NCBI RefSeq assembly: GCF_025716875.1
Contig: NZ_JAOVZB010000001.1
Coordinates: 558,001 to 622,000 of the forward strand
Direction of reading: 5' to 3'
From: Marinomonas sargassi
GTDB lineage: Bacteria; Pseudomonadota; Gammaproteobacteria; Pseudomonadales; Marinomonadaceae
DNA: 64,000 nucleotides
Shown: in pieces, positions 52,370-62,864 of the stretch
Layout of the letters: each line of letters begins with the position of its first letter
Numbering within the stretch: the stretch's first letter is position 1
Notes under the pieces: model-generated
The model's database searches: none
The model's input: only the letters and a program-made list of their open reading frames with translations
Told to the model about the DNA's origin: nothing
Made by a program: the position numbers and the translations under genes

Positions 52370-53542
52370 ATGACCTTTAAAGCCCCAACTCTCAATGATA
52401 AGCAGCGTTTTGACGTGAATGACAAAAGCACCACTATGAAAGCCGTTATCACAACGGGAAACGGTGGCTACGATAAGCTGGAATACAAAGACGTGCCTAT
52501 TCCTACTTTGGAAGAAGGTGAGGTGCTTATGCAGGTTCTTGCTGCGGGTGTAAATAACACTGAAATTAATACTCGTATGGGTTGGTATTCTGCCTCTGTC
52601 ACAACCGGAACTGAAGGCTTAGATGGAGACGAAGAGGAACGCGGTCGCCAAAAGGCAGACGGTGGCTGGAATGAAGCAACCCCCTTCCCTTTCATTCAAG
52701 GGACGGATTGCTGTGGTCGTGTAGTAGCGGTAGGTCCAAATGCAGACCAAGCATTAATGGGGAAACGTGCTCTTATTCGTGCCTGTTCTCGTACTGAAGG
52801 TTGGGATTCTAAAGAAAACGTTTGGATGGCTTCCGACTATGACGGCGCATTCGCTCAGTTTGTTCGTATTCCAGCAAGCGAAGTCTTTCCTGTAGATTGC
52901 GATTGGACAGATGCGGAACTCGGCACCATTCCTTGTGCTTACGGTACAGCAGAAACCATGTTGCATCGTGCCAATGTTACTGCGAATGACCATGTTCTTG
53001 TTGCCGGTGCATCTGGTGGCGTAGGTTCTGCCACAATTCAATTGGCAAAATGTCGTGGTGCTACAGTAACCGCTATTTGTGGTCGCGATAAATTCGACCA
53101 AGTAAAAGCCATTGGTGCTGATTTCGTGGTCGCTCGTGATGAAGACCTAGTTGAAGTACTTGGTGCAAAATCCATGGATGTGGCGGTAGACAATGTAGCT
53201 GGTGAAGCTTTCAGTCAAATTATCGAAGTGCTAAAGCGTGGTGGTCGTTATGCCTCTTCTGGTGCCATTGCAGGCCCAATCGTCAGCCTTGATATGCGCA
53301 GCTTCTACTTAAAAGATTTAACTCTATTCGGTAGCACCGCTTGGGATGAACCCGCTTTCCCTGACCTAGTGAAATACATTGAGCAAGGTAAAATCAAACC
53401 TCTATTAGCAAAGACTTTCCCTCTTGAAGAGATTGCTACAGCGCAAGAAGAATTCACCAAGAAAAAGCACGTTGGTAAGTTTGTGCTGCTTCCGCCAGAA
53501 CTGACGGACACTCAAAAAGCCTATATCGATGGCCTTGCTTAA
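52370..53542 (+). CDS. MDR-superfamily alcohol dehydrogenase-like oxidoreductase
   Basis: 390-residue medium-chain dehydrogenase/reductase. The GroES-like N-terminal domain (MKAVITTGNGGYDKLEYKDVP) carries a long acidic insertion near 85 (GLDGDEEERGRQKADGG). The Rossmann domain has VAGASGGVGSATIQLAK near 223. ITG-type catalytic zinc ligands are not clearly present, so it may be a zinc-independent quinone oxidoreductase-like enzyme. Monocistronic with a terminator after it. The substrate is unknown. Confidence 0.88.
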   Translation: MTFKAPTLNDKQRFDVNDKSTTMKAVITTGNGGYDKLEYKDVPIPTLEEGEVLMQVLAAGVNNTEINTRMGWYSASVTTGTEGLDGDEEERGRQKADGGWNEATPFPFIQGTDCCGRVVAVGPNADQALMGKRALIRACSRTEGWDSKENVWMASDYDGAFAQFVRIPASEVFPVDCDWTDAELGTIPCAYGTAETMLHRANVTANDHVLVAGASGGVGSATIQLAKCRGATVTAICGRDKFDQVKAIGADFVVARDEDLVEVLGAKSMDVAVDNVAGEAFSQIIEVLKRGGRYASSGAIAGPIVSLDMRSFYLKDLTLFGSTAWDEPAFPDLVKYIEQGKIKPLLAKTFPLEEIATAQEEFTKKKHVGKFVLLPPELTDTQKAYIDGLA

Positions 53543-53568
53543 GCTTTCCTTTTAATTACAGATAACTA

Positions 53569-53607
53569 ACAGCCCCAGATTGCTTTGGCATCTGGGGCTG
53601 TATTTTT
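53569..53607 (+). terminator. Terminator of the MDR dehydrogenase gene
   Basis: Stem ACAGCCCCAGAT / ATCTGGGGCTGT with a 9-base loop and ATTTTT after it. The next gene starts 9 bases later. Confidence 0.92.
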
Positions 53608-53615
53608 GAGAGATT

Positions 53616-54473
53616 ATGAGTCTATTTAACCTTCCTCCTCTAAACCTTCCCCCTTTAAACAAGGCAGCTTTAAGGCGCCTTGAAACTATCCCCCATAGTG
53701 ACCCAACGATGGATGAAGCGCGCTGGCAAGAAGTTCAGCCATGCCGACGTTATCAATTTGGTTCCAAATCCGTTTTCATCACACAGCCAAGCTCCAGTTT
53801 TTGGGTATACCTATTGGGTATTTTAACCACCCTGATTGGCGGTTACTTTTTTGTTATTGCTGAAGGGCAAATGTCCCGCCACTTATGGGGTTGGTCTCTC
53901 GTGTTATGGGGCCTAGGCGCTATTATCGCTGGCACTAGCTATCAAGCCTTTGGCTTTCAGCTCAAGTGTCAGGGTCGACCTAAAGCAGTTTGGACCAGTT
54001 GGTGGGAAGTTATTTATCTTATTTTTCAACAAGTCAGTATGAATGTCATGCTGGTCGCAGTGGCCTACTCTAACACCAGCGGCTGGCTACTGGATCTGCT
54101 CATCCTAGTCGCCATTGGACTAAGTATTCTCTACACTTTGTTGGTACTTTATGGCGCTATCATGCCCATAAAATGGCTCATTACTTTTGAGTTTATGGTG
54201 CAGGTATCCACTCCAATCGTGATCTTCTTTATTGCTTTAAACACTTGGAGTTACTGGCAAAATCCAAACCTAATGGACTTAACCTTATTAGGTTGCTGGG
54301 CAGGATTAATTATTACTATGTTGGGCTATTGGCTGTATTACAAAGCCGATATTACTAACAAATTATGGGCGAAAGGAATTTGGTTCTCTGAGAACGATGT
54401 ATTGCATGTACTCTTAATAATTTGGGTGCTTTACATACCTTTCTTCATGGCACCACACATTATGGATTTATAG
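53616..54473 (+). CDS. Unrecognised multi-pass membrane protein
   Basis: 285 residues with about seven hydrophobic helices between 63 and 280 (for example FWVYLLGILTTLIGGYFFVIA, LWGWSLVLWGLGAIIAGTSY, TPIVIFFIALNTWSYW, VLHVLLIIWVLYIPFF). The N-terminus has a tandem repeat NLPPLNLPPLN. Polar residues lie in or near helices (TSYQAFGFQ, SENDVLHV), including a DxxH in the last helix, which is reminiscent of CREST-type membrane hydrolases, but I cannot assign it. It begins immediately after a terminator, so its own promoter must overlap that hairpin, or it depends on readthrough. Confidence 0.8.
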   Translation: MSLFNLPPLNLPPLNKAALRRLETIPHSDPTMDEARWQEVQPCRRYQFGSKSVFITQPSSSFWVYLLGILTTLIGGYFFVIAEGQMSRHLWGWSLVLWGLGAIIAGTSYQAFGFQLKCQGRPKAVWTSWWEVIYLIFQQVSMNVMLVAVAYSNTSGWLLDLLILVAIGLSILYTLLVLYGAIMPIKWLITFEFMVQVSTPIVIFFIALNTWSYWQNPNLMDLTLLGCWAGLIITMLGYWLYYKADITNKLWAKGIWFSENDVLHVLLIIWVLYIPFFMAPHIMDL

Positions 54474-54499
54474 ATCTAGCCACACTTTTATAGCGATAA

Positions 54500-54535
54500 A
54501 AAATGCCAACCTTTTACATAAAAGATTGGCATTTT
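54500..54535. terminator. Bidirectional terminator between convergent genes
   Basis: AAAATGCCAA / TTGGCATTTT inverted repeat with A- and T-runs on both sides. It serves the membrane protein gene (+) and the DUF1338 gene (-). Confidence 0.8.
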
Positions 54536-54554
54536 AAAACGCTAACTAACGACT

Positions 54555-55355
54555 TTATTGAACGTTAGTAGAGTCAAAAATCTTATCCGCATTACCTTCA
54601 ATGAAACTATCAAATAACTCGCCATTTGGCATCTCATGGCGGCGGGCAAATTCATAGAAACAAGTGGAAATGGTTTTCTCTTTACCATCCGCAAAGGTGA
54701 AAGACATCTTATCCGCCATAGTAGAAGATTGCTCTAAGAACAAAGTCGGTGAACCTTTTACTAAGCCACCCACTTCATTCAAAGTATAGCCTTCATCTAA
54801 AAGCAGCTGATTGACTTCCTCGATACTCGTAAAGTTATTCAGTTGATTAATGCTCACTGTGAAATGGTTCGCCTGAAGACCCATAGTTGCTAGCCAAGCA
54901 GCGTATTCACTGTGCTCAAGTAGAGTCTCATAGTCCTCTGAACTCACCGTATTCCATAGTCGCTTCGCCCAAAAGATAGCTGGCGATTGCACCGCATCTT
55001 CTGGGATTTCAGCAACCAACTTACCAATAATGTCTTGGCAGTTTTGTGGCAGCTCTTCCGTTAACAACTCTGATAGAAAAATCTTGGGTAACAATGGGTC
55101 AGCATGCTTATAACATCTTGCCACAAGATGTTTAGCCTCAAACCGAAAAGCGCCATAGGCCACATAGCCCATACTTTCCAGTTGTGGCTCTAGCTTTGCT
55201 AACGAAACAGGTGAATGAGCGAAAGTACGAAAAGCGACATGGTCGTTAATCACCTCTTCGCCATTCCCCTTGAACATTTCTTGTATCTGCTCCGCTTGAG
55301 GCGTCACTTCAATGTAGTTCTGCCACAGAAAATCAAAAAATTCAGATGCTTGCAT
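54555..55355 (-). CDS. DUF1338 family protein (2-oxoadipate dioxygenase/decarboxylase-like)
   Basis: 266-residue iron-dependent VOC-fold protein of the DUF1338 family; the characterised member HglS/YdcJ converts 2-oxoadipate to 2-hydroxyglutarate in lysine breakdown. Metal-ligand candidates are His in NDHVAFRTFAHSPV near residue 38 and in LQANHFTVSINQL near 170. It is the last gene of the astC-astA2-astD run, a frequent neighbour of ast genes in marine gammaproteobacteria, but its role in arginine catabolism is unproven. Confidence 0.88.
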   Translation of the reverse strand: MQASEFFDFLWQNYIEVTPQAEQIQEMFKGNGEEVINDHVAFRTFAHSPVSLAKLEPQLESMGYVAYGAFRFEAKHLVARCYKHADPLLPKIFLSELLTEELPQNCQDIIGKLVAEIPEDAVQSPAIFWAKRLWNTVSSEDYETLLEHSEYAAWLATMGLQANHFTVSINQLNNFTSIEEVNQLLLDEGYTLNEVGGLVKGSPTLFLEQSSTMADKMSFTFADGKEKTISTCFYEFARRHEMPNGELFDSFIEGNADKIFDSTNVQ

Positions 55356-55389
55356 AAATACCTCTCAGTTGAACAACCACTTAAACGGC

Positions 55390-56850
55390 TTACCACTCAA
55401 TCCCGGGGGTTAAGGTTTCTGGGAACAATGCTTCACTGCCTTCAATCGAAGCCATAGGGTAAGCACAATAGTCCGCTGCATAATATGCACTCGGACGTAG
55501 GTTTCCGGACGCTCCAGGGCCGCCAAAAGGTGCATCACCACTTGCGCCTGTCAAAGGACGATTACGGTTTACTATGCCAGCGCGAATGTTTTCTACAAAC
55601 TCATCCCACTCGGCATCATTTGTGGATAGAAGACCTGCGGATAAGCCAAAGCAAGTATCGTTTGCTTGCTTAATCGCGTTATCCAAACCTTGGTAACGAA
55701 TCACCTGTAACAGTGGCCCGAAGTATTCTTCATCTGGCAGTTCTGCAACATTGGTCACATCAATCAAGCCCGGAGTAACAAAGGCATGCTGAGTATTTTT
55801 TGCTTCAACAATGCCGCTTGCGCCAAGCGACAATAGATTGGTTTGAGCGTTCAAAATGCCTTGAGCGGCTTGAATAGAAATCTGCGGCCCCATGAAAGGT
55901 GCAGGCTCAGCAAATGGTTCATCCATTTTCATCTTAGCGATACTTTGAGTCAGTTTATTTAGCAAAGCATCACCTTGCTCACCCGCAGGAACAAATAGCC
56001 TGCGAGCACAAGTACAACGTTGGCCAGCACTCATGTAGGCAGACTGTATAATGGTGTAAGCAGCAGCATCAAGATCACCGTAGTTTTCTGAAACGACCAT
56101 AGGGTTATTACCCCCCATTTCTAGGGCAAGCATTTTACCCGGCTGACCAGCAAACTGACGGTGCAAGATATGACCTGTGTTAGCACTTCCCGTAAACAGC
56201 AATCCATCAATGCCTTTTGACTCAGCAAGCGCGATACCGGTTTCTTTTGCGCCTTGAACTAAGTTAATGACGCCATCAGGAATACCCGTTTTCTGCCAAA
56301 GTGTCATCATGAATTCGGCAATCGCTGGAGTCTGCTCAGAAGGTTTATAGACAATAGTGTTGCCGGCTAATAGAGCAGGAATCATATGTCCATTCGGTAA
56401 ATGGGCAGGGAAGTTGTAAGGACCGAAAATCGCCATTACGCCAAGCGGGCGATGTCTCAAAACGATCTTGTTGCCTGCTGCTTCACGTTGTTTCTCACCT
56501 GTTCTTTCATGGTAAGCCTTAATAGAAACGGCAACCTTACCAACGACAGCAGCCGCTTCTGTTTTTGTTTCCCAGAAAGGCTTACCTGTTTCTTGTGAAA
56601 TGATACGGGCGATCTCATCACCATTTTCTTTGGCGATTTCTGCAAACGCGAGAATGATATTTTCACGCTGTTTAAAAGAGGTTTTTCTCCATTCAACCAA
56701 AGCATCCCGTGCTGTCGTAACGGCTTCTTCCACCTGTGCAGAGGTGGCACTTGTGCCCTGCCAAATCACCTTGCTGTCGTATGGGCTAGTTGAAGCCATC
56801 GCTTCACCTTCACCAGCTACCCACTGTCCTGATATCCACTGAGTTTTCAT
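55390..56850 (-). CDS. astD: N-succinylglutamate 5-semialdehyde dehydrogenase
   Basis: Fourth AST-pathway enzyme, NAD-dependent. 486 residues starting at ATG 56850 ([13 protein letters not shown]); another ATG 6 bases upstream leaves no room for the AGGA Shine-Dalgarno. Typical ALDH motifs: [58 protein letters not shown] (catalytic Glu) and [13 protein letters not shown] (catalytic Cys). Lies 27 bp after astA copy 2. Confidence 0.96.
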   Translation of the reverse strand: MKTQWISGQWVAGEGEAMASTSPYDSKVIWQGTSATSAQVEEAVTTARDALVEWRKTSFKQRENIILAFAEIAKENGDEIARIISQETGKPFWETKTEAAAVVGKVAVSIKAYHERTGEKQREAAGNKIVLRHRPLGVMAIFGPYNFPAHLPNGHMIPALLAGNTIVYKPSEQTPAIAEFMMTLWQKTGIPDGVINLVQGAKETGIALAESKGIDGLLFTGSANTGHILHRQFAGQPGKMLALEMGGNNPMVVSENYGDLDAAAYTIIQSAYMSAGQRCTCARRLFVPAGEQGDALLNKLTQSIAKMKMDEPFAEPAPFMGPQISIQAAQGILNAQTNLLSLGASGIVEAKNTQHAFVTPGLIDVTNVAELPDEEYFGPLLQVIRYQGLDNAIKQANDTCFGLSAGLLSTNDAEWDEFVENIRAGIVNRNRPLTGASGDAPFGGPGASGNLRPSAYYAADYCAYPMASIEGSEALFPETLTPGIEW

Positions 56851-56883
56851 AATCATTCCTATAGTATTTATTAGCGCCCTGAC

Positions 56884-57903
56884 CTAAATAGAAAGCATGC
56901 GCACGAATTCACCTGCGTTTACCTGTAAAGCATCGGCAGCGTCTTTTGACACCACCACAGTTTGAGTCTCTTTGTTGTAAGACGCAGGTTGTGCAACAGC
57001 ACGGAAGTCTTCACAAGAGGTATTGGCAATCAAATAATTTTCTGTCGATGCATGTTCACCAATCTCAACACGAGCACGAAACGAGTTCCTGATTGACGAG
57101 ATATTGCGTATGTCGCACTCAACAGTTGGACCCGCATCAAAAATGTCCACATAACCTCGACAAGTGAAGCCCTCTTTCTCTAGCAACTTCAACGCGGGGA
57201 CTGTTTTTTGATGCACTTGACCAATCACCGCTTGGGCTTCTTTACTCAACAAGTTCACATAAATAGGCAATTTCGGCATTAAATCCGCAACAAAGCCTTT
57301 CTTACCAATACCCATCAGATAATCGGCTTGGGTAAAATCAATGGAGAAGAAGTTTTCCTGTAGCCACTGCCAAAACGGAGACTTACCTTCTGCATTAGAA
57401 ACACCACGCATTTCAGCGATAACTAACCGCGAAAAGCGTTCTTCGTGCTCCTTCATAAACAGAAATCGGCACTTAGACATCAGCTTTCCGTTCAAACCAC
57501 CACGAAAATTCGGTCGTAAAAACAAGGTACAAATTTCTGTGCAGCCAGTGTAGTTATTGCCCAGCGTTAAGGTTTTTACCGTATTCTTAATACCAAGCTC
57601 GTGGGACACATGAACAACATTACCAATATGGTAGTTGTAAGCAGGGATGTCCCAACCGACCGAGGATTCAATACCCGTCGTACCCGCTACTTCACACGTT
57701 TCAGAGTCGAAAGCCACCATTAGATAGCCTTCACCTTCTCGCTCTTGCACATCTTTTTTAGCGAAGCTCTCAATAGAGTGATTGATTCTATTTTTCAGCA
57801 ACTCTTCGTTAACGGGCAGAGAAGTGAAGCCGTAGCCAGACTCTTCTGCACACACATTTAACGCGTCGTAGTCGGATTGTTTAATTGGTCTAACAACAAG
57901 CAT
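56884..57903 (-). CDS. astA: Arginine N-succinyltransferase, copy 2
   Basis: 339-residue AstA homologue, closer to E. coli AstA/Pseudomonas AruG than copy 1: MLVVRPIKQSDYDALNVCAEESGYGFTSLPVNEELLKNRI, YTGCTEICTLFLRPNFRGGLNGKLMSKCRFLFM, IAEMRGVSNAEGKSPFWQWL and YVDIFDAGPTVECDI. GGAGG precedes the ATG. It sits between astC and astD in the usual order. With copy 1 it might form a heteromer, as AruF/AruG do in Pseudomonas, or be a redundant isozyme. Confidence 0.94.
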   Translation of the reverse strand: MLVVRPIKQSDYDALNVCAEESGYGFTSLPVNEELLKNRINHSIESFAKKDVQEREGEGYLMVAFDSETCEVAGTTGIESSVGWDIPAYNYHIGNVVHVSHELGIKNTVKTLTLGNNYTGCTEICTLFLRPNFRGGLNGKLMSKCRFLFMKEHEERFSRLVIAEMRGVSNAEGKSPFWQWLQENFFSIDFTQADYLMGIGKKGFVADLMPKLPIYVNLLSKEAQAVIGQVHQKTVPALKLLEKEGFTCRGYVDIFDAGPTVECDIRNISSIRNSFRARVEIGEHASTENYLIANTSCEDFRAVAQPASYNKETQTVVVSKDAADALQVNAGEFVRMLSI

Positions 57904-57932
57904 TGTTCTGCCTCCTAGCGGCGTTAATCAGA

Positions 57933-59138
57933 TTAACGAAGCGAAGCTATCGCTTTATCTAAACGCGCCAAGCCTTCTTTAATATCTTCAATTGGAATGA
58001 TCAAAGAAGGCGTGAAACGAACCACGTTTGTCCCAGCAACCAACACCATCAAGCCGTGTTGACCAGCCGCTACCAAAATATCGCGGGCTCTGTCTTTCCA
58101 CTGGTCATTTAATACTGCGCCTAACAACAAGCCTTGACCACGAAGTTCACTAAACACATCATATTTTTCATCAATCTGCTGCAAACCTTCGCGAATCAGT
58201 GCTTCTCTTTCTTTAACACCTTTTAAGGTTTCTGGCTGGGCAACAACATCCACAACCGCTTCCGCTACAGCACAAGCTAATGGGTTACCACCATAGGTTG
58301 AACCGTGTGTTCCCACTTTCATGTGCGGTGCAAACTCATCCGTCGTCAACATGGCACCAATAGGGAAACCACCACCCAATGACTTCGCCGTTGTTAGGAT
58401 GTCAGGTGTGATACCAAGGCCTTCATAAGCGTAGAAAGTACCAGTACGGCCATTACCCGTTTGAACTTCATCAAAGATCAATAGAGCGTTATGTTCATCA
58501 CATAACTCACGTACTGCTTTTATGAATTCAGGAGAAGATGAAATGATGCCGCCTTCACCTTGCAAAGGCTCCATCATGACGGCACAAGTTTTATCCGAGA
58601 AATGCGCTTTAAGAGCGTCCACATCATTGTACTCGAGGTGTGTCACTTGACCCGGCTTAGGGCCAAAACCATCTGAGTAAGCCTCTTGACCACCAACAGT
58701 AACTGTGAAGAAAGTACGTCCATGGAAACCTTTTTTAAAGGCAATGATCTCTGACTTATCCGCACCAAATTTATCCACTGCCACACGGCGAGCTAATTTC
58801 AAAGCCGCTTCATTGGCCTCAGCTCCTGAGTTAGCGAAGAACACTTTGTCAGCAAAGGAAATGTCCGTTAGCTTTTTAGCTAAACGCAATGCCGGCTCAT
58901 TGGTCATCACGTTACTAAGGTGCCAAAGCTTATTCGCTTGCGTTGTCACAGCATTAACAAGATCTTCATGGCAATGCCCCAAGCAACTTACGGCAATACC
59001 GCCAGCAAAATCGACATACTCCTTACCTTCCTGATCCCATACACGAGACCCTTTACCTTCTACAGGGATCACGCTCATTGGGTTGTAACAAGGCACCATT
59101 ACGTCATCAAATAAGCTACGTTCTACTTTGTTTGTCAT
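57933..59138 (-). CDS. astC: Succinylornithine/acetylornithine aminotransferase
   Basis: Third AST-pathway enzyme (PLP-dependent class III transaminase). 401 residues from ATG 59138 ([20 protein letters not shown]), behind AAGGACG; the frame is open further upstream but the added residues do not resemble the family. Motifs: [48 protein letters not shown] and PLP-lysine [16 protein letters not shown] near 250. First gene of the astC-astA2-astD operon, 35 bp after the RpiR gene. Confidence 0.95.
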   Translation of the reverse strand: MTNKVERSLFDDVMVPCYNPMSVIPVEGKGSRVWDQEGKEYVDFAGGIAVSCLGHCHEDLVNAVTTQANKLWHLSNVMTNEPALRLAKKLTDISFADKVFFANSGAEANEAALKLARRVAVDKFGADKSEIIAFKKGFHGRTFFTVTVGGQEAYSDGFGPKPGQVTHLEYNDVDALKAHFSDKTCAVMMEPLQGEGGIISSSPEFIKAVRELCDEHNALLIFDEVQTGNGRTGTFYAYEGLGITPDILTTAKSLGGGFPIGAMLTTDEFAPHMKVGTHGSTYGGNPLACAVAEAVVDVVAQPETLKGVKEREALIREGLQQIDEKYDVFSELRGQGLLLGAVLNDQWKDRARDILVAAGQHGLMVLVAGTNVVRFTPSLIIPIEDIKEGLARLDKAIASLR

Positions 59139-59172
59139 TTTCTTCGTCCTTATAAAATTCAATTCAGTTTTC

Positions 59173-60030
59173 TTACTTACTGGTATTTCGATTTTTTCCG
59201 ATTTGGCTTCTGGATACATCCCAAGCCTCAATTCTGTTTTTAGTACGATCCCAATCTAACTCAGCAACATAGGTTAAAATGGCTTCCATCACGCCAAAGG
59301 CAGGTGCATAACAATCCCACACCGTATTACTGTTTATTGGCAAGGTGAGCACTTCCTTTGACCACTGGGCAACTGGCGACAACCAAGGATCTGTCATTAG
59401 GATAATGTTCGCACTGCGCTGCTTACGCGCCTGTTCTGCAAGGTCTGATAAATTATCTTGGTAACGTCTAAAGTTGATCACTAGCAAAACATCTTTCGGT
59501 TGCATCTGAAGCAGATACTCTGGCCACTCTTCTGGATCTGCTGGTATGTGGTACACCTTAGTGCGAATTTGTCGGAAGTGCTTAAAGGCATACACAGCGA
59601 TGGCGTCGCTCATTCGACCACCAATAATGAATAGCCTATGGCTCGTATCTGCCAAGAGATTGCACGTTCTCTCAAATTGCGCTTCCGTGATCGATTCTGT
59701 TGTCTGCTTCACCAAGCCTTCAACCCGTGCCATAAAGCCCGCTAGATAAGCCCCTTCCACTGGCGCACTGGTACGTTTTAAATCCACAGGGGAACGCTGA
59801 CTCTCTTTTAACTCAGAGATCAGAAGCTGTTGGAACTCTTGAAGACCCGCACACCCTAACTTCGCAACAAAGCGAGAAATAGTAGGTGGCGATACCTTGG
59901 TTTTCTCAGCAAGCTCATTAATAGGCTGCAAGCCAGCAAACGGGTAGTCCGCTAAAATAGCCGTCCCTAAGCGCTGCTCTGTTGCTGTCAGTTGAGAAAA
60001 CATCTCTTCAATTCGGTCTTTTATAGTCAT
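59173..60030 (-). CDS. MurR/RpiR family transcriptional regulator
   Basis: 285 residues: N-terminal HTH_6 ([47 protein letters not shown], residues 14-60) and a SIS sugar-isomerase-like effector domain ([34 protein letters not shown]). It is encoded directly upstream of astC on the same strand, so it likely regulates the second ast locus, although RpiR proteins usually sense phosphosugars. The 340-bp gap to ahpC holds both divergent promoters; no firm operator was identified. Confidence 0.92.
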   Translation of the reverse strand: MTIKDRIEEMFSQLTATEQRLGTAILADYPFAGLQPINELAEKTKVSPPTISRFVAKLGCAGLQEFQQLLISELKESQRSPVDLKRTSAPVEGAYLAGFMARVEGLVKQTTESITEAQFERTCNLLADTSHRLFIIGGRMSDAIAVYAFKHFRQIRTKVYHIPADPEEWPEYLLQMQPKDVLLVINFRRYQDNLSDLAEQARKQRSANIILMTDPWLSPVAQWSKEVLTLPINSNTVWDCYAPAFGVMEAILTYVAELDWDRTKNRIEAWDVSRSQIGKNRNTSK

Positions 60031-60370
60031 AAGGCTTCTTCTTTAATCATTAACGACATCAAATCAAATTAAAAATATAATGTCAAATTAATAATTTTTT
60101 ATTTATTTGGAATTATTTTATCAGATGACGAGGAATAAATTTCCTATGAGGTGACTATTGGTAGATGGGGGCTTGAGTGTGAGGGTTAAATTAAGTGGCT
60201 TTATGACCAGCATAATAAAGATCAAATATTAACCACAAAAGGCATGATAGGTTTTCTTTATCAACAAATAAAAAAATAACAATTTCATTAAATCGAAACC
60301 TTTCTTTACTATACCTTACATCGGAAACGCACTAACAACTTAAACAAAGTTAATTACTAGGAGAAACACA

Positions 60371-60928
60371 ATGATCAATACTCAACTTAAGCCATTCAAC
60401 GCAACTGCATTCAAATCTGGCGAGTTCGTAGAAATCTCTGAAAAAGACGTACTAGGCAAATGGTCTGTATTCTTCTTCTACCCAGCTGACTTCACTTTCG
60501 TATGCCCAACTGAACTTGGTGATGTTGCAGACAAATACGAAGAACTACAAAAATTAGGCGTTGAAGTATTCTCTGTTTCTACAGACACTCACTTCACTCA
60601 CAAAGCTTGGCACGACAGCTCTGACACTATCGGCAAAATCAACTACTACATGGTAGGTGACCAAACTGGCAACATTACTAACAACTTCAACGTAATGCGT
60701 GAAGGTCAAGGCCTTGCAGACCGTGCTACTTTCTTGATCGATCCAGAAGGTACTATCCAAGCAATGGAAATCACTGCTGAAGGCATCGGCCGTGACGCTG
60801 AAGATCTTCTTCGCAAGGTGAAAGCAGCTCAATACGTAGCAGCTCACCCAGGTGAAGTTTGCCCAGCTAAATGGAAAGAAGGTGAAGCGACTCTTGCGCC
60901 ATCTCTTGACCTAGTAGGCAAAATCTAA
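60371..60928 (+). CDS. ahpC: Alkyl hydroperoxide reductase subunit C (2-Cys peroxiredoxin)
   Basis: 185-residue AhpC reducing H2O2 and organic peroxides. Peroxidatic Cys45 lies in [15 protein letters not shown] and the resolving cysteine in [14 protein letters not shown] near 165. Codons are strongly biased (AAC, CTA/CTT, GGC), as in a highly expressed gene. TAGGAG precedes the ATG. It is followed by a hairpin and then by ahpF, its reductase. Confidence 0.97.
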   Translation: MINTQLKPFNATAFKSGEFVEISEKDVLGKWSVFFFYPADFTFVCPTELGDVADKYEELQKLGVEVFSVSTDTHFTHKAWHDSSDTIGKINYYMVGDQTGNITNNFNVMREGQGLADRATFLIDPEGTIQAMEITAEGIGRDAEDLLRKVKAAQYVAAHPGEVCPAKWKEGEATLAPSLDLVGKI

Positions 60929-60942
60929 AAAGCCTTCCCTTT

Positions 60943-60967
60943 TGTTGGGTGCTTTCTGCACCCAACA
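60943..60967 (+). terminator. Hairpin between ahpC and ahpF, probable attenuator
   Basis: Perfect stem TGTTGGGTGC / GCACCCAACA with a 5-base loop, not followed by T's. It may stabilise the ahpC 3' end or limit readthrough, giving more AhpC than AhpF. Confidence 0.5.
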
Positions 60968-61134
60968 TTGGGCTCGCCTACTCTCTCAAAACATGTAGGC
61001 CAGCAAACAAAGGCCCAATAGATACCTTTCAAACATAAAATGCTTAGACCTAAATTTATAGGTCAGGGATTTCTATGTCTGAAATTCACCGGCACTTTAA
61101 TTGAATTACCAACAAATACAACGGGTTAAAAATT

Positions 61135-62682
61135 ATGTTAGACGCAAATTTAAAACAGCAACTGGGCGCATACTTAAAGAATATCGTTAATCCGATTGAA
61201 ATTACTGTGTCCTCAAATGGTTCAGAAAAATCACAAGAATTACTTAGCCTAGCTCGTGAAATCACTGAGCTTGAAAGCGGCAAAATTACACTGACTGTAG
61301 ACGAGAACCCAGCAGGTCGTGCGCCACAAATGGCTATCGCTCCTAAAGGTGAAGCACCTCGAGTGCGTTTTGCAGGCATCCCAATGGGCCACGAATTCAC
61401 ATCTTTAGTCTTGGCCTTGTTGCAAGCTGGTGGTCACCCATCAAAAGCGGCACCAGAATTACTAGAGCAAATTAAGTCTCTAGATACTGAATTAAACTTC
61501 GAGGTGTACATTTCCCTCTCTTGCCACAATTGCCCAGACATTGTGCAAGCAACGAACCTGATGGCGGTATTGAACCCGAAAGTAACCGCGACCATGATTG
61601 ATGGCGCCTTGTTCCAAGATGAAGTCAATGACCTGAACATCATGGCGGTACCGTCTGTTTACCTAAATGGCGAACACTTCGGCCAAGGTCGCATGACATT
61701 AGATGAGATTTTAAACAAAGTAGATACAGGTGCTGCAGATAAGCAAGCAGCTGCTTTGTCTGAAAAAGATCCATACGATGTATTGGTTGTTGGTGGTGGT
61801 CCTGCAGGTGCAGCCGCAGCAATCTACTCTGCTCGTAAAGGTATCCGTACTGGTGTGGTTGCCGAGCGCTTCGGTGGTCAAGTTGCCGACACTATGGCGA
61901 TTGAGAACTTCATCTCTGTCAAAGCGACAGATGGCCCGAAGTTAGTCGCAGGCCTTGAACAGCACGTATTAGATTACGATGTAGACTTAATGAAAACACA
62001 AAAAGCAGTTCGTTTAGAGAAAAAAGAGTTCGTTGAATTAGAACTTGAAAACGGCGCAGTATTGAAGAGTAAGTCGGTCATCTTAGCAACGGGTGCACGC
62101 TGGAGAGAAATGAACGTTCCGGGTGAGCAAGAATACCGTGGTAAAGGCGTTGCTTACTGCCCACACTGTGACGGCCCATTGTTTAAAGGTAAGAAAACGG
62201 CGGTTATTGGTGGTGGTAACTCAGGTATCGAAGCCGCTATCGACCTTGCAGGTATCGTAGAACACGTAACAGTTCTTGAATTTGGTGACACATTACGAGC
62301 TGATGATGTATTGGTGAAGAAAGCAGAATCTCTTGCTAACGTCACTATCATCAAAGAAGCAATGACCACTGAGGTACTGGGCGATGGCGAGCGTGTCATT
62401 GGTCTGAAATACACAGACCGCCGTACCGATGAGTCACACCTTGTAGAGCTGGCAGGAATCTTTGTACAAATTGGCTTAGTACCAAATAGCGAATTCTTAC
62501 AAGATACACTAGAGTTAACTAATCGTGGCGAAATCGTCATTAATGCACACGGTGAAACCTCTATCCAAGGTGTCTTTGCTGCTGGTGACGTGACAACAAC
62601 ACCATACAAGCAAATCATTATCTCAATGGGTGGCGGTGCAACAGCGGCTCTAGGTGCCTTTGATTACCTGATTCGCAACTAA
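61135..62682 (+). CDS. ahpF: Alkyl hydroperoxide reductase subunit F
   Basis: 515-residue flavoprotein passing NADH electrons to AhpC. The N-terminal double-thioredoxin domain has the relay motif SCHNCPDIV near residue 128; the thioredoxin-reductase-like part has the FAD-binding [19 protein letters not shown] near 220, the active-site CPHCDGPLF near 342 and NADH-binding [20 protein letters not shown] site [16 protein letters not shown] ends the protein. Length is typical. A strong terminator follows. Confidence 0.97.
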   Translation: MLDANLKQQLGAYLKNIVNPIEITVSSNGSEKSQELLSLAREITELESGKITLTVDENPAGRAPQMAIAPKGEAPRVRFAGIPMGHEFTSLVLALLQAGGHPSKAAPELLEQIKSLDTELNFEVYISLSCHNCPDIVQATNLMAVLNPKVTATMIDGALFQDEVNDLNIMAVPSVYLNGEHFGQGRMTLDEILNKVDTGAADKQAAALSEKDPYDVLVVGGGPAGAAAAIYSARKGIRTGVVAERFGGQVADTMAIENFISVKATDGPKLVAGLEQHVLDYDVDLMKTQKAVRLEKKEFVELELENGAVLKSKSVILATGARWREMNVPGEQEYRGKGVAYCPHCDGPLFKGKKTAVIGGGNSGIEAAIDLAGIVEHVTVLEFGDTLRADDVLVKKAESLANVTIIKEAMTTEVLGDGERVIGLKYTDRRTDESHLVELAGIFVQIGLVPNSEFLQDTLELTNRGEIVINAHGETSIQGVFAAGDVTTTPYKQIIISMGGGATAALGAFDYLIRN

Positions 62683-62743
62683 AGCTAGTTACCATTAGCG
62701 TTGGTATAAGACCCCCTTTCTTTTTCCAACGCAGTTCCTTGAT

Positions 62744-62778
62744 AACGCCTTCTAGTTTTACTAGGAGGCGTTTTTTTA
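62744..62778 (+). terminator. Terminator of ahpF
   Basis: AACGCCTTCTAG / CTAGGAGGCGTT stem (one mismatch), loop TTTTA, then seven T's. Confidence 0.9.
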
Positions 62779-62802
62779 TTTTTAATCTAACCAAGAATAG
62801 GT

Positions 62803-62821
62803 GATAATGATTCTTAACTGA
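62803..62821 (+). promoter_or_regulatory. Fur-box-like site before the AraC regulator
   Basis: GATAATGATTCTTAACTGA: the first nine bases match the Fur consensus exactly, and 11 of 19 overall. It lies 43 bases before the ATG. Confidence 0.5.
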
Positions 62822-62864
62822 AGTATCAATGCTATTGTAACTATCCAAAGCAGGAGCGTTTGTA

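Noticed and set aside
60247..60284. Possible OxyR site upstream of ahpC
   Set aside because: ATAGGTTTTCTTTAT fits one half of the consensus, but the second half at the required spacing does not match, so it is not listed.
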